DNA of 64,000 nucleotides from Pyricularia pennisetigena. Taxonomy: Eukaryota > Ascomycota > Sordariomycetes > Magnaporthales > Pyriculariaceae. Positions 48,571-59,903 of the stretch are shown here, in pieces; the stretch's first letter is position 1, and every line of letters begins with the position of its first letter. The stretch covers positions 2,730-66,729 of the forward strand of contig NC_043744.1 of the NCBI RefSeq assembly GCF_004337985.1. Reading direction: 5' to 3'. The notes under the pieces are model-generated. The model had not been told where the DNA came from and ran no database searches. It was given only the letters and a program-made list of their open reading frames with translations. Both the position numbers and the translations under genes were made by a program.

Positions 48571-50969
48571 TAACGGTACGCGGTTCGACGATTTTTTTTA
48601 TATATCGTTTAATTACCACGAATTTTTTAATATCGGCGCGACCGGTAAAATCCATTTATTTATTACCAACGAAAACGTCGATAACCGAACGATTATATAA
48701 TTTTACCGCCAATTTATAATTAATAAACGGGTTATCGACGACGACGTAATATAAATTATGTTCGGATCGGGTGCAAAACTGCTACCGTAATAATAGGATA
48801 TATTGGCGGCCGTAACCAATTCGAAAGGGAGGACGTTAATTAAAACGCCGATAGGTGGTAGGAAATCGTTGGTATTTATACTGTTTACGGTCGCGAATAG
48901 GACGGGTATTATAATATTCGTGTAACCGTTCCGGGCCCTGCAAAACGATACCGCCAAACGCCTCGCCGCGGTAAATATTACCTATTATATATGGCGTAAC
49001 GCGATTATGCCCGAATCCCCGAAAAACGTGGTTTTCGTAACGTTAAAAACCATAGGTACGGTATCGTGGAAATTATAAACCGCGGTCGCCCGTACGGATA
49101 AATTAATCGATAAAATCGGTATCGACGAAATGCATAACGTATTAACGTTAAACGTTTTTAGGACGGTTATAGGTTGATTGGGCGGCGTTATTCGTTTTTT
49201 ATCCTCCAAATTGGTTAAATTTACCGGTTTTTTACCGAAATCCAAATCGGGTAAATTATTTAAAATAATGGGTTTAAACGGTTTAAAGGTAAAATAGGTG
49301 TAAATTCCGAATAACCGTCCCAATTTACGTTACAAATATATATAAACGTTTATAAATAATATATGCACCGTTTTAAAAAATATATCGAAACGTTTAAATT
49401 TGGGTAAAAATATAATATATACGACCAAAAAAAACGATTATACGACGTACGTTAATATATTTGGCGTAAACGCCTATTATTCGGGCGACGTTAACCCGGC
49501 GGCCGTCGACAAATGGCGCGAATTTGGGGGTTTTTTAATCGCGATTACCGCGTTTAACGAAAGGGTTAATATCCCGGATATCCGTTTGGTTATATACGTC
49601 GGGGCCTGGTTTTTGGATTTTTTAGTGCAAAAATGGGGTAAAATTGGAAAGGATTGGAAGCCGGCGACCTACGTATTTATCGATTTAAAATTGCAAATTC
49701 GCGACAAATATTTCGCCGAATTTGGCCGTTCCGAATATATCCAGGAATTTTTTAACCGCCATTTCGACGATAAAAACGCCAAATACGGGTACGGTAACGT
49801 TGGATATAATTAATATTAACCGGGAACGGAAATTTTTAATAATATATAAAAAAATATAAATAAATATACCACGGGTATATAACCGCCGTAGTCGATAATG
49901 CGGTTTGCGTTTGCGGGTAAATGCTAATTTTTGGGTAATTATAGTGGTATTAAAATATGCAGCCCCTATAACGCCTGCGGCGAAATACGGGGCGAAAAAA
50001 CCTTTGGAAAAAAATAAATACCTGCTTTTTAAACGGATATATTTATCGATTTTTATTTCGAACTTTTTTATAGGCGAGGACGGGTTAATAATTATACGAC
50101 GATATACCGCGCGAATTGCGGGATTATCGTCCCCGGAATACGTTACGCCGACGCATTCGACGAATACAGTTTTTAAGTTTTTAATTTTTCCCGCCGTATC
50201 GGATTTTATTTTACGATCGTCCGGACGCCCCGGTAATCCATCGTCCAGGATTTCGTAAATTATAATCAATTTTCCTCCCGGTTTTAATAATTACGTAAAA
50301 TAAAACGTTAATATCGACGCTATTTTTTCGGTTTATAACGAAATTAAAAATCGCATTATCGTTACCGTGCAAACGTTGGCCGATTTATTGGACCGCCATT
50401 TCGGGGGCGGCGTCGACGGAAAAAATTATATATTTTATTTATTAATTGGGCGCGGTATTTTAAAATATCGGGCCATCGATTACACCGAAAAAATTATTTT
50501 AAATGGATAAATGGTACTTTACGCTAAATACGGGGTTGGAAATATACAAAATATAATAAAAAATAAAATATCACGCGCCGGTTTTAAAAAATACAATTGC
50601 TGTTTTATATATTATTTACCGCAATATTTGGATTTTAGTGCGAATGGATAATACGAACATCGTGCTGGTTTTAGCAACGCGTGGTATAAACGACCTAGTG
50701 GGTAATGCAAATACGAATACGTTTTTAAAAATATCCTATTTAGCATATTTATGGCGTATTTTACCGTATTTGCCAATTTGGCGCGGGAATTTAATAGCGA
50801 TAACGTTACCCGGGATTTAACGGATATGGAAAGGGGTTTGGTGCTAAATATTATGGAAAAAGGCAATGGGGGTGCGTAAATCCGGAAAAAGGTGAGGTTT
50901 AAAAACGGGTTTAACGCGAGTAATTTTTTCGTGGTTACCGCGTTATATATTTATTATATAATGGATTAA
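48571..50969 (+). pseudogene. Telomere-linked RecQ-family helicase, 5'-truncated and RIP-decayed (module C copy)
   Basis: The helicase domain and C-terminus remain; the OrsD-like part is missing. Motif I reads GGRKS near 48845-48880 (GGK altered to GGR), and motifs IV to VI are readable between 49400 and 49650. The final TAA at 50967-50969 matches the other copies. Several stops are present. Confidence 0.72.
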
Positions 50970-52154
50970 AGTATAGTTGTTAAATAATATTAGGGATAAG
51001 GAGTTTTTCCAATTATTTTTATCGTTAAAAATTGGAGTAGTTAAACGGGTCGGGATATTAGAAAAATTTTTGGACGTATTTTAAAAATTAGTTAATTGTG
51101 TTAAAACAGGATAAAAATCCGTATTAGCGTTGCGTAAAATTTATATCCAATTTAAATGGTATTTAAATAAATACTTTTCAAATTTGCAAAATAAATGCGG
51201 AATCGTTTAATATTTAACATTTTTTTTTTAAACGCTCGATAATTTTTTTTATTTACGCTAATTATTTATTTGCATAAAATTGACGATACCATACGAAAGC
51301 GAATTTACGTTATATTTATTATTTTGCGTTACGCAGGTAATAAGGGCGGTATTAATTTAACGTAATTTGGCCGGGTATAAAAATATCGCCATATCCGCAA
51401 ATTGGAATTAATTTACGTACAAATGGTTTTATTATAACCTATTAAATAATATAACGTTAAACGCATTTCGTGTTTAAATATTTGGTAATATTAGGGAGTT
51501 TACCTAATAATTTTGTTAGTATGGGGAATTTATACAATAAATGCGGTATATAAAGTTTTATATTGGTTACGGTTGGGATACAAAATTAACGTCGCGATTA
51601 TTAATAAATTAAAATTTTTTATTATATATAAAAATGTTCGGTAATTAGGAATATAGGGGATATAATTGCTATAACACCTACATTTTACTATTAAAACGGC
51701 GATTTTTATAAAAATATAATTATATACGTTATATATATGCGGGGGATTTTTGGGTTAGGGTTATAATTTCGTAATAGGCGACGGTGGGGATGTCGTTTTT
51801 TAAAAATGTATGTTAATCCAACGGCTAAATGCGCCGTTATATTAATAATTCGGACGGTATCGAATATAATGTGTTTTGCAATGCTTATAATGTTTAATTA
51901 ACGTTGTAAACGTCGCAATATTTATAACGTTAAATAAACGTAGGGCGGGTGGATGTATTGCAATTTCGTCGGGTGTACGGCATATTAATAAAATGGGTGG
52001 GGTTGGAAATTGTTTATAATATAGTGCGTATAATGTTAATCCAATTTTATAAACGTTTAAACGTTCGTAAAATTAGGTAACGGTACAGTATATGGATATA
52101 CGGTAACGTCGGCTGGTTAATAGCGTGGGTTGGGAAGGCGCGGTAAGTAAAAAG
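50970..52154. other. AT-rich tail of module C with deletion
   Basis: It matches the tails of A and B but lacks about 355 bases near 51755, where a short TTAGGG-like sequence stands. No gene is seen. Confidence 0.5.
51752..51763. repeat. Short G-strand telomere-like sequence at a deletion scar
   Basis: GGGTTAGGGTTA stands exactly where module C lacks the 355 bases present in A and B. Only part of it can be explained by flanking sequence (A has GGGTTA on the left side). The orientation is opposite to the other telomeric tracts. It could be a fill-in by telomerase or chance. Confidence 0.5.
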
Positions 52155-52370
52155 GAGGTAAATCCACCGGTTAATATATAAATGCATATAAAAAGGGATG
52201 TAAATCCACCCGCTAATAAGTAAATCCATATGGAATGGGATGTAAATCCACCCGCTAATATATAAATTTATATGGGATGGGATATAAATCCACCCGTTAA
52301 TATGTAAATCCATATGGGATGGGATGTAAATCCACCCGTTGATATGTAAATCCAAATGGGATGGGATATA
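52155..52370. repeat. 42-bp minisatellite, about five units (module C)
   Basis: The unit and copy number match module A, with more transitions. Confidence 0.85.
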
Positions 52371-52461
52371 AGTCATTTATTTGAGATGTAAGTCCAAATG
52401 GGTTAACGACATTAACCAAACTGGGTTAGATTTGGGGATGTGCGGCAAAACAAAACACGTT

Positions 52462-52479
52462 GACTTACATATGTAAGTC
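52462..52479. other. 18-bp perfect palindrome near the right end of module C
   Basis: It is identical to the palindrome of module A and ends 19 bases before the module terminus. Confidence 0.85.
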
Positions 52480-52498
52480 CCCGTAGATAGAATACAAG

Positions 52499-52595
52499 TG
52501 TTTCGATTAAAATTATATATAAAATTACATATATTTTACCTATCCGCCTATTTAACGGCTTATTTAATTTAATAATCCCAAATTAAATTATTATA

Positions 52596-52630
<35 letters not shown>

Positions 52631-53226
52631 AACCCCCACGTGCAATGTGCATTAAATTTGGCTGCAAATTAATATAATATAAAGTTAACTAAATAAAGCA
52701 AAAAATTAATAAAAAATATATATTTAGCATTTTTTTATATAAAAAATTTTTAAAAGCAAATGTTATAAATTGGGCTGGACGTGGACGTTTGCTTATATAC
52801 GTATTTCCATCCCTGTAGCCTTGGTTTTATTACCGTAAAAATTGGTAAAAATATAAACGAGTTTCCATTGTGAATTTTACATAAAAATGTGTTTACTTTA
52901 CCTATCCGCTTATTTAACGGTTTATATAATCCGGGTTCTAAACCAAAATTTAATATAACGATAAATTTATATATAGGACCTTCCACGTGCAAAATTTATA
53001 AAATTTGTTAAAAATTGAAAATAATATTAAAGAAAATCGAAAATCGAAAAATTAATTGAAAAAACAATATCGCCATGAACGGATTAAGGGCAGGTGGTAT
53101 CCAATTCGGCCGTTATAATAGATAATGAAATAAATCAAATCGCTGCTAATAGCGGTATTAAACGCTATTTTCAACGATATTTTCTTTTTTCAATATTTTG
53201 CGTAGTTGTGTAATAATAAAAGTGTG
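52499..53226. repeat. AT-rich interior boundary with a degenerate direct repeat and (TA)n tract
   Basis: Two blocks about 350 bases apart share ACCTATCCGC(C/T)TATTTAACGG (52537 and 52900) and a CACGTGCAA box (52637 and 52984). A (TA)n run lies at about 52597-52628. No gene is seen. The blocks could be remains of a terminal repeat of an old element. Confidence 0.5.
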
Positions 53227-53450
53227 TCGGTCGAAAAAAGGCCAAAAATACCGCCATAAACGGCGAAAATCGACAAGTTATCCTCAGACCTGAACCAGAG
53301 CGTTCTTTGGATGGACCCACAGGTACATTGCAAAACCGCAATTAAGCCACGCTCAATTGTGGAGCTTTGGGCTTTAGGGATAAGCCCTGAGACTAGTGTA
53401 ACCCCGCCTGGCCTCATTGGTACCGACCCGACTTATCTGGTCGTAATAAA
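53227..53450 (+). repeat. Dispersed repeat, left copy
   Basis: Bases 53227-53391 match the reverse complement of 59904-60093, and 53401-53448 match 60503-60550 in direct orientation. The sequence includes CCGCCATAAACGGCGAAAATCG and ACCCCGCCTGGCC. This is probably a short transposon or a terminal repeat of one; the family is not recognised. Confidence 0.7.
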
Positions 53451-54840
53451 ACGGCGAAATGCGACAAAATGTTTTTAAATTAAAATGAGCGCGATTTTTT
53501 AGGCCAATGTAATTGGTCGAAAGCCATGTGGCTAAAAGGTATATGGAGCGCCCGGTCCCCATTGCGAAGCAGGGGGGTCTAGTTTAAGCACTGAAACTAT
53601 TGGATTTACCCTTCCATATTTTGGCCATGGCCTTTACATTATAAAGTCCAATTAACAGTTAGGTTATTTTCAAGTAATTTGGTTTAAATGGCTCCTTGCG
53701 CCCAAATTTCCTTTTCCATTGCTGTTAAAAAGCTTAAAACCTTTCCTTAATTTACACATCATTTTTAAAAAAAAACATACTAATGGGTAAACAGGGGCAA
53801 AATCGCTGGTTTAAACCTGCTGGTAAATTTTATCCATTTCCTATTTTATAATTATATATTAAATTTAATATAATAATCATTTTACGCGAAATTAAACGGT
53901 ATTTAAAAGCCCCTGAACTATCTCTCCCCAAAACCCCTTTCCAAGGCTTAATACGGGAATTGGTTCAAAACTATAAATATAATTTTGCAAAAAATAGCAA
54001 ATCACTTTTTTTTATTATTTCTTTTGCAAATAAAAACATTTTACCACAATTATTTTTTATATTATTTCAATATTATATCATGAATAGTTTTTGCGCCATT
54101 TATGTTCGCCGTATTATTATTTAAATTAAAAATATGCATTTCGTTATATATATCCCTAATATTATAAATAAACGGATATACCCCCAATGTTTTACCCAAA
54201 ATTATTCTTCAACGGTTATTTATTCCCGTATTAGCCCCGAAAATGAAATCCCCATTAACCGTCGTTTTAACTTTATTTGGTTTAAATGCTTAAAACCCAT
54301 TATAATCTATATTAAAATTGCCAAAGATTTCCAAGATAGCAAAAACTCCGTTACCTACTAAAACTGCAAATAAAAAGCTTGGCAAAACTGCTGTTAAAAC
54401 ATTCCCTAAAACTGTTAGAAAGGTTTCACCGCAACTAACTATTATTGCAAATTCATCGTTTTTATTTTCATTTGCGGACTTGATTTCCTTTTCGTTTTTA
54501 TTTTCTTTATTTTATAAATCAGGATAAGATAACTATAAAAACGAAAGAAAATAGGAAGAAAAATAGGAAAAACAACAGGATAACCAAATTAATTTCACTC
54601 ACATTAATACGGATATATCAAATATTAATTAAATTTTATAAAAAATAATAGGCTTAAAAAAAGATATGATTATTTAACATAATTACTATAACTTCCTTTT
54701 AGTTATATTGCGTTATTTTTAAGCTTAGTACATGCTACTCGATAATTGTATGGATAAATATTTTTTTTTATTGAATTTTTATCCAAATTTTAATAAGTTC
54801 GTTTTCCTCTTACATTATTATTCCTTTTCAATCGCCCTAA
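53451..54840. other. AT-rich stretch without a supportable gene
   Basis: Only short, low-complexity frames are present (for example 54134-54361). RIP-like base composition and the lack of conserved motifs suggest decayed repeats. Confidence 0.5.
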
Positions 54841-55032
54841 TACGAAAACCCGCGGGCTACCTAATTCGGATTGAGCCCGCCAGCCCGCGGGCCCCCATTT
54901 ACCCGCCAAAAAAGCCGGTGGGCCATTACGGGCCCCCGTTAAAAGCCCATAGGTTAGCGGGCCGGGCTGGGCTAAACCTGTTTTCGGGTTTTGGCAGGCC
55001 TTAGATTAGATTATGCCCATGCTTCCCCACTA
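54841..55032 (-). mobile_element. Possible hAT-type transposon end
   Basis: A GC-rich patch within AT-rich surroundings holds repeated GGCCCG/CGGGCC-type motifs and two CCCGCGGG palindromes (54849 and 54884). It ends on the right with a sequence whose reverse complement starts TAGTGGGGAAGCATGGGC. hAT elements often start with (C/T)AGnGnnGG and carry such subterminal repeats. No transposase and no matching second end is seen, so this is tentative. Confidence 0.35.
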
Positions 55033-55432
55033 ACAGTAAAGAGGTGCTGGAAGAATATTGTACTATGTACTAGTTACTTACGGTGGTAAATGGCATTTGC
55101 GGCGCCTTCTTTTGTTAATGGGGGATACGTTATTCTATATACTAAGGCAGCTCTTTCATTTTGCTCGCCAACGCTAGAACACACCCGCCCGTATCTCTGT
55201 ATTTCCTTTCAATTCAAGGGAACAGAAAATGTGGTACGAAGCATGCAAGGTTGCATATTTAACATATTGCCCTCATTAAGTGGGCGTGATTTATTCGGAA
55301 CTCGGAGTACAGCCCTCTTCTCTGACTTTGGTTTCAATGCGAAATGGGTTCCCGTAAACGCTCTTGTACGACGAAACTACAAGTTTCGTTCGAAAAACTA
55401 AAATTCTATAGCGAGTTGGAGTGACCCAAAGG

Positions 55433-56878
55433 TTAAACCATTTTGATTCCTTCCAAAGCTTGGCCACATGATACCACATTGTCAATATAAGCAAACAAAT
55501 CCTCGTTCTTCTCATTCTCCAATGACGACCCAATATTATACCTTTCCATGGACAGCGAAGCTTCAATCTCTTCCAAGGTCGGCACCGGCTTCCTAGTGTA
55601 GGAAACCTCCTTGGCGTCCTCGACCACGTGCGGGACAAAGACGGAATCGGACTGCGTCACCAGGCCCAGGTCCTCCCGGATGCCAAAGCCGGCCGGGTCT
55701 CCGTCGATCATCCAGAGGCCGATGAGCGGGTGGAACGTCTCGCCGGTGTCGTCGTCTTTGAATTCGGGCAGCAGGGCCAGCTCCTGCACCACGTAGCCCT
55801 CGCCGTGCTCGCGGTCAAAGGGGTCGACGTGGCTAACCACCTGCTCGTCTTGGATCAGGGTCACGCCGCGGCCCTCAAAGGAGTAGCAGGGCTTGCGGGC
55901 GTACCGCGTCAGCGAGGCCGGCTTCTCCGACTCGAGGTACGTGGGCAGGAGCCACTGGCCCCGCGGGTCGTCCTTGAACATGTCCCAAAGGATGGCAAAG
56001 ATGGCCTTGCTGCTCCACATGAGCTTGTAGGGGGCCTCAAACCAGATGGTGCCGTCGGCCTTGTCCATGTCGGCGAAGCAGGCCTTGCCAAACTCCTCCT
56101 TTATCATGTAGTCCCACGGGTACATTTTAAAAATCACGTCAATGTGCATCCCGTCGCCGTCGTAGAAGCGCCCGTCGGGCCCCAGCCCGATGTTCTCGAT
56201 GAGTATATTTTTCGTTTTGTACCCGGCCGCGTGGCACGTGTCGGCCAGGACAAAGGCGTTGAACCTGTCCTCGCCCCAGGGGTCCCAGGAGCTGGCGAAG
56301 TGGATGACTTTGGGCTTGTGGCAGAGGCGGGCCTCGATCTCGGCCAGGTTTCTCTTCCAGGCCAGGATGAGGTACTCGTCGATAGCGTTGTGTTGATCTG
56401 GCCCGTGGCCGGTCTGCTCGAGCCAGAACCACTGAATAGCCGAGGATTCCAAGAGCGAAACTGGCGTGTCGGCGTTTATTTCGTAAAATTTGGGCACGCG
56501 CAGCCGCGGGTTTGGGTGGTTTAACCCCCCGAAGCAAATGTCGAAACGGGAATAGACGCTCCCAAACGCTGGTTCGCGGTCCCAACTCTCGATTATTTGT
56601 TTAATACAATAGGATGGAATGCCGAGTTTGCTGGTGATTTGTTCAGGGTTTTCCGTCAAATATTCGGACGCCTCACACAACATGTTAAAAACATCCGTGG
56701 CGGCACGGTCAAGTAACTCCGTCTCTTCGACAGTAAAGGTATAATAGCGGTCGTCATTCCAATAATGCTCGCGCTTCTTCTCTCCGGGGATGGGGTCGTT
56801 TAACACGTTATACACAAGTCCCTGACTTTGCACCAGCCGTATGGCGTTTGGGCGAGGCTCTACTTTAACGCGCCGCAT
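55433..56878 (-). CDS. Glutathionylspermidine synthase-like ATP-grasp protein (YgiC/YjfC type)
   Basis: An intact single-exon frame of 481 residues is GC-rich and free of RIP stops, in contrast to its surroundings. It matches the GSP_synth family (glutathionylspermidine synthase pre-ATP-grasp and ATP-grasp domains). Recognisable blocks are YEINADTPVSLLE (132-144), KMYPWDYM (251-258), WSSKA (288-292), KPCYSFEGRGV (329-339, nucleotide-binding region), VVQE (363-366) and GIRED (399-403). The protein lacks the N-terminal amidase half of bacterial Gss and is longer than the roughly 390 residues typical of bacterial YgiC/YjfC, with a C-terminal extension after about 425. Family chemistry is ATP-dependent amide bond formation; the substrate of the YgiC group cannot be read from sequence. 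No signal peptide is seen, so it is probably cytosolic. It is divergent from the YgiB-like gene at 57920. The start is the first ATG of the frame. Confidence 0.9.
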   Translation of the reverse strand: MRRVKVEPRPNAIRLVQSQGLVYNVLNDPIPGEKKREHYWNDDRYYTFTVEETELLDRAATDVFNMLCEASEYLTENPEQITSKLGIPSYCIKQIIESWDREPAFGSVYSRFDICFGGLNHPNPRLRVPKFYEINADTPVSLLESSAIQWFWLEQTGHGPDQHNAIDEYLILAWKRNLAEIEARLCHKPKVIHFASSWDPWGEDRFNAFVLADTCHAAGYKTKNILIENIGLGPDGRFYDGDGMHIDVIFKMYPWDYMIKEEFGKACFADMDKADGTIWFEAPYKLMWSSKAIFAILWDMFKDDPRGQWLLPTYLESEKPASLTRYARKPCYSFEGRGVTLIQDEQVVSHVDPFDREHGEGYVVQELALLPEFKDDDTGETFHPLIGLWMIDGDPAGFGIREDLGLVTQSDSVFVPHVVEDAKEVSYTRKPVPTLEEIEASLSMERYNIGSSLENEKNEDLFAYIDNVVSCGQALEGIKMV

Positions 56879-57919
56879 TATTTTGAAATGAAGTCTGACC
56901 AGGGGTATAAATTATGTTTTCGGCGATTAACTAAATGGTTCTTCTATTGGTGGGTCAAAAGTGGGAAGGTGATAGTTGTTGCGAAAGCCCTGGGTATCTG
57001 GCACAGCTTTCAACTGTGAAAATTACAGGACAACCACTGGATTATTATAGAACTTTGCGTAAAAAGCAACGGAACCAAAAACTTTCCAATCTCCCCGCCT
57101 CGAACGAACTCTTGTCATGGCCTGTAACAGTGGGCGCAAGGTACTAGAGAAAATAACTCGAGTTTGCCATAAATACATATAAGCTTACCTTTGGGCTTTT
57201 AATAACTAGAAGAGCATTGGATTGGCTCGATGAATAATGGGGAAGGGGGCAGTGAGGCGAGGATCTGACGTTTGAAAATGCATATCATGCTAAAATAAAA
57301 GCATCGAGTCAGCCACACAATTATTAGGTAGCAGTTACAATATGAGGGGATCTACTAATGAATATCCCAATCTTATTAAAAGTCATGCAAGGCTCCCCAA
57401 GATCCTCGATCGATCTTATTCGGGAAGAGATTCAGGTATTAACTGTCGTGGCAAATTACTAACAATACCATACTTTTGCCAGATAACTTAGTAATCCCGA
57501 CACCCATTGATTTTGCTGCGTACTATGGTCTGACAAACTCGAGACACAAGACTGAAGCCCCATGACGATTGAATAGTTTCCAAATATATCTGTCTGCAGA
57601 ATGCTTAACAAGTGTAGAGGATTACACAACTATGTTGGACTAAAAAAAGACAAGGAGGGAGGCCATTAGCCCACGTGACCCACGTTGATCACTTTCCCTG
57701 ACAGAAGCCCAGAAATGGTTTGTGGGCAGCGTAGAGAGTAGCTTAAATTAAGCCCACCCCGCCACTCGTTGTTAACTCCAGAACCTTATCCCACATCACC
57801 TTTCATACAACAATTTAACTTATATATACACACACATTAAACTCTCTGCCACACATCTTCTACCTCGACCAGTTTACCAACCCACCGCCACAATAAAAGC
57901 AAATTACCACTTCCCAACC
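56879..57919. promoter_or_regulatory. Divergent intergenic region of the ygiC-like / ygiB-like pair
   Basis: About 1.04 kb separates the two start codons. On the right side TATATATA lies at 57820-57828, followed by a C/A-rich leader typical of fungal promoters and CCAACCATG at the start codon. A CACGTG E-box lies at 57672-57677, followed by a second CACGT. A shared promoter is plausible but not shown. Confidence 0.5.
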
Positions 57920-58246
57920 ATGAGAACCCGCGCGGCCATCCAGTTCGCCGCGGCCGTCTACTATGCGCAGGTCGCAGCGGCCGAGGACGATCAGGTCACG
58001 TGCCTGGACGCGGCTAGCAACAAGGTGGCGGCCGACAAGTGCACCGGCAACACGGAGCCGCACACCTTTTTCCTGAGCAGGCGCGGCGAGGAGCCCGTCG
58101 ACAGCGTCGAGAAGAGGGACGTTATAAACCCCAGCCGCATTAAGCGGGGAGGCTTCGGCACCCCGACCCAGTTGGCCGCGCGCACCGAGACTTCTCCCGG
58201 CAGCGGCGGTGGCGCTAGGCCTGGCATGGGCTCCGTCGGTGGTTAA
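57920..58246 (+). CDS. Small secreted protein with YgiB-like (DUF1190) C-terminus
   Basis: The frame encodes 108 residues with a probable signal peptide (1 to about 21, cleavage after AAA). Two Cys follow at 28 and 41, then two dibasic KR sites at 65-66 and 75-76, and a Gly-rich end. The block KRGGFGTP (75-82) followed by a Ser/Thr/Arg-rich stretch and a terminal GG resembles the C-terminus of enterobacterial YgiB, a DUF1190 protein encoded beside ygiC. The dibasic sites could also be cut by a Kex2-type protease, which would release short peptides. The start codon is favoured by its CCAACCATG context and the TATA-like box about 95 bases upstream. The function is unknown, and the YgiB assignment rests on a short match plus the neighbour. 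Confidence 0.72.
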   Translation: MRTRAAIQFAAAVYYAQVAAAEDDQVTCLDAASNKVAADKCTGNTEPHTFFLSRRGEEPVDSVEKRDVINPSRIKRGGFGTPTQLAARTETSPGSGGGARPGMGSVGG

Positions 58247-59903
58247 ATTGGCCCCAGGGGAGGAATAATTATGGGGATAGTGCTCCTATAGTGGACATGA
58301 ACAACTTTCTTGTCCAGGTGTGTAAGTTGTGTAGGATAAGGCTAAGGCATTCCAAACCCCCCCTCCCCCCACGGGGGCCCGTGGCAGCCGAAACCGGTGG
58401 GGCGGCCAACCCGTGGGAGACCCCGTAAAATTACAAATTTTGCATATTTATACTTATGATTTTTTTCGAATTATATGTAAAATCACAATTATACATAAAA
58501 TATATTTTACAGTTAAATATGAAATATAATACGAAATGACGATTATAGATCAAATATAAATTTGCCTAAAGATATAAAACAAAATCACGATAACAAATAA
58601 AATATAATTTAAAAACACTGTTAATAGGCTTTTCGTAATGTCAATCGATTAATAGAACGTTGTTAAACGAGTATAAAGATATATATTAATTGTCTGTTCT
58701 ATGAAACTGTCTAAAGGTGAGCTTTTGAACGTCCTTCCGTCTTATACTCGCAATCAGGCGGGTGAATCACGTGCAATAAACCTGTGTGGCATTATACGTA
58801 GTTTATCGCTTTATTGTTAATTTAACCGCGATTCCCTCTATTTTAACACCTGTAACTTTTTCTTTTTTACACGCGGTTAATAACCTCTAATCCAGTCGTA
58901 ATAACAATCTGTAAAAGGAAAATAATAGAAACAACTATATAGGTTGCGATAATTTTCGAAAAACGGTTATAATATTTAATCGTTGCGCCTTTGCTTTCCG
59001 TAACCCGTTATAATTTCCTATTATAGTAATTATTAATTACGAGGCCTTCTTTAAAAATAATAACTCTAAATAAATTCGGTTAACGTTCCTGTTACCCATT
59101 TATTTTGTTCTCCGATCGTAGCGGCGTCGTTTTTAATTAATTACAAATTTTTGGCGATTTTCTTATGTATCAAAAGGCCTTTTCCTACCACGAATTTTAA
59201 TACGTAATTATAATAATTTTTAAAGCCTTTTTTCAGCATTTTGCCAATTATTTTTGAAAAATTATCCTCTCTGGCCGTTCTGCTGCTTATCTGTTATTTT
59301 GGCTACCCTTTTTGCTATTCGGTTTAATTTTAACTTAAATTTTTCGATTATATTTGCTTTTCCCGACGTTTCTAACGAAAACAAATTTTTATTTTTATTT
59401 TTATCGTTATTATCGAAACTGTTAATCGTTATTCATTAATTTTACGCCTCGTTCTCTATTTGGGTTACTTGAATTTTTATTTTGCTGGTAAATGAATTTA
59501 AGAAGGATTTTTTAATATTTGCTATTATATTATTCCGCCGTTTGGTCGCTGCACCAAATATAAACAAGGTTATTCCTGGAAACTAATATAAATTGGTAAT
59601 CTGGAACTTTTTTCGTATTTAGCCATCTGATATAACTTACCCAATCCCACCATCGCTTTGAAAGCCCCGATGCTGTTCTTACGTGCTTATAATTTGCAAA
59701 AAGAAACGGCGCGTTGCTTAAAAACAAACCCAAAAAATCTGGGTCTTTATTTATTAATACCATCTTTGAAAAACGGAAGGCCGAAGCGCTTCCCGCTAAA
59801 ATTCCTATCGCAATCATCACCGTCAGTTTGTCTAAACGCTGTTAATATACTTTATCCCATTAGTAAACGTTTTGAAATTTCGCTCGGTAATGCATACTTT
59901 AGT
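58247..59903. other. AT-rich stretch with decayed repeats
   Basis: After a GC-rich patch to about 58430 the sequence becomes AT-rich and RIP-like. A minus-strand frame at 59530-59820 (96 codons, with a Trp-rich block KRWWDWVSYIRWL) may be a relic of a transposon protein but is not recognised. Nothing else is supportable. Confidence 0.4.

Larger units (their letters stand above)
48571..52498. other. Subtelomeric module C, left-truncated
   Basis: The module corresponds to bases 18173-22454 of module A (offset 30,398), less a net 355-base deletion near 51755. Its left end is cut inside the RecQ-family gene by CCCTAA. Its right end is the shared module terminus AATACAAG, here followed by non-repeated chromosome sequence, so this copy marks the boundary to the interior. 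Confidence 0.82.

Noticed and set aside
1..52498. Possible bacterial or plasmid origin of the left part
   Set aside because: Telomeric CCCTAA tracts, RIP-type decay, non-LTR elements with restriction-like endonuclease and OrsD-like/RecQ-family fusions point to a fungal chromosome.
53374..53562. Search for a tRNA or small RNA in the GC-richer patch near 53.4 kb
   Set aside because: No cloverleaf with a plausible anticodon arm and T-loop could be drawn, and the patch recurs as a dispersed repeat.
55628..56524. Long plus-strand frame of 298 codons
   Set aside because: It is the antisense shadow of the GC-rich ATP-grasp gene and has no recognisable domain.
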